Source: Bin22 sp965207275 (GTDB lineage Bacteria > Chloroflexota > Dehalococcoidia > Lucifugimonadales > UBA3495). Taken from it: a DNA stretch of 64,000 nt. The position numbers and the translations under genes were made by a program. Positions 63,221-64,000 of the stretch are shown in pieces (position 1 is the first letter of the stretch; the number at the start of each line of letters is the position of its first letter). The notes beneath the pieces are model-generated. The model was not told where the DNA came from, did not search any database, and worked only from the letters and a program-made list of their open reading frames with translations. Location: contig CBDBMH010000002.1 in the NCBI GenBank assembly GCA_965207275.1, positions 1,364,001-1,428,000 on the forward strand, in the 5' to 3' direction.

Positions 63221-63742
63221 TTAGCGTGGCGCTTCCTCAAAGGCCAGGGTGGCGTGGCGGAAGAAGATGGCGCCCACGGGATCGCCCAGGGGGGCGTTGC
63301 CCACCAGCACGGCAACCACGTGCTGCTGTCCCGGTTGGGCGGAGTCGGTCAAGGCGACGCGCTTGGGACTGTTGTTCCCGGTGATGACGCCGATATTTCG
63401 GTCAATGGCGCCATCAATGTATACCTCGCCGTAGTTGTCCACGTTGCATTCGAAGAAGACCCGGTTGCCCGCCGTGGCCTGGCCCTTGACGGACTCCGGC
63501 ATGGTGAAGGAAAGACGATACCAGGCAAAGGTGAAGCCGATGGACAGGCGTTCCTGAATAGTATCGGGCTGGTCCCAGCCGGAATCGTCGTAGTCGGGCA
63601 GGCGTGCGGGAACGCCGCGCATTTCCGCCACCAGACCCTGGTTGGGTTCGCCGGGCACCATGCCCATGGCGCGCCGCCATCCGGAGGCGCCAACTACCTG
63701 CAAATCCGTCTTGTCGTCCAGGTCAAGAGAAACTCTAGCCAT
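63221..63742 (-). CDS. Jelly-roll/galactose-binding-fold-like hypothetical protein
   Basis: The 173-residue protein resembles the sugar-binding domain of glycoside hydrolase family 2-like proteins. It has an aromatic start of the domain (FAWYRLSFTMPESV), then VFFECNVDNYGEVYIDGA, and ends PGQQHVVAVLVGNAPLGDPVGAIFF. There is no catalytic domain and no signal peptide. GGAGGA precedes ATG 63742. A free-standing carbohydrate-binding or structural protein is possible. Confidence 0.6.
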   Translation of the reverse strand: MARVSLDLDDKTDLQVVGASGWRRAMGMVPGEPNQGLVAEMRGVPARLPDYDDSGWDQPDTIQERLSIGFTFAWYRLSFTMPESVKGQATAGNRVFFECNVDNYGEVYIDGAIDRNIGVITGNNSPKRVALTDSAQPGQQHVVAVLVGNAPLGDPVGAIFFRHATLAFEEAPR

Positions 63743-63959
63743 ATCTTTCCTCCGAAGAAATTGCTGGGCCCCATCTAGGCCCTTGCCGCTATTTTGACTG
63801 CTTGAGATGCTGCCCGGGTAATGGTTATTCGGCGCCAACGGGCCGCGCCCCCATCCTGAACTTCCCCCGTCAAGGGGAAGGGGTTTCCGACCGGATCACA
63901 TTTCACTTAAGCTTGGCCTTCCGCCAACCGGGGAAAGGATCACCAGGTAGCCCCGGGGG

Positions 63960-64000
63960 CTAGCCAATGTGGGCCGCGAAGAACTCCAGGGTACGGGGCC
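63960..64000 (-). CDS. Partial 3' end of a hydrolase-like gene
   Basis: On the minus strand the last 13 codons read PRTLEFFAAHIG and a stop (63960-63962). This is the usual C-terminus of alpha/beta hydrolases and S9 peptidases, but so short a piece gives weak evidence. The gene continues past the window edge. Confidence 0.35.
   Translation of the reverse strand, partial: PRTLEFFAAHIG

Overview
This is about 64 kb of a GC-rich bacterial chromosome. The gene mix suggests an environmental Chloroflexota bacterium, probably Dehalococcoidia or SAR202-like. That is an inference from an F420-dependent luciferase-like oxidoreductase, many catabolic enzymes (amidases, RraA-like, SMP-30, cyclase, enoyl-CoA hydratase), a UbiA/UbiD/UbiX/UbiE quinone block and the style of the serine recombinases. 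No rRNA or other taxonomic marker is present to confirm it.

Layout. 1-2 kb: two broken serine recombinases in tandem that run into a tRNA-Ala gene, the edge of an old integrated element. 2-20 kb: metabolic and housekeeping genes, including an NHL propeller, an AtzG/AtzE-like amidase pair, a solitary Mrr-like nuclease, rpmB, rpe, argH, a pterin dehydratase, an aldehyde dehydrogenase and uvrC. 20-28 kb: a XerC/D recombinase, an RraA-like protein, a cyclophilin lipoprotein, enoyl-CoA hydratase, Na+ pump subunits OadB/OadG, RidA and a GarR-like reductase. 28-42 kb: a GalE-like epimerase, trxB, a TauE exporter, an orphan DNA methyltransferase, an AcoX/NAD-kinase-like protein, a second amidase, two secreted proteins (one ending in a dockerin-like motif) and a fused FAD/Fe-S oxidoreductase. 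42-55 kb: two aminotransferases, SMP-30, CrcB, PAC2, an endonuclease III-like protein, tRNA-Glu, a PQQ-type propeller, a divergent AroQ-like protein and an MFS transporter. 55-64 kb: UbiD-UbiA-UbiX-UbiE, then prfA-prmC, then a thioredoxin/NHL protein and a jelly-roll-like protein.

The most notable observation is at 61507-62994 (minus strand). A thioredoxin-fold/NHL-repeat protein has an in-frame TGA exactly where relatives carry the nucleophilic Cys of a CCINC motif. It is followed at bacterial SECIS distance by a 7-bp hairpin with an AGUU loop. I read it as a probable selenoprotein that ordinary gene calling would shorten by 50 residues.

The gene-poor gaps carry at least two repeat families. 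One is a 165-185 bp element built from GGCCCAAAAY decamers around a palindrome, in three copies. The other is a 140-200 bp MITE-like element with terminal inverted repeats near CAGGGCAATCGCATTTTA, in four paired copies plus isolated ends. Smaller palindromic repeats of common environmental types are also scattered through the gaps.
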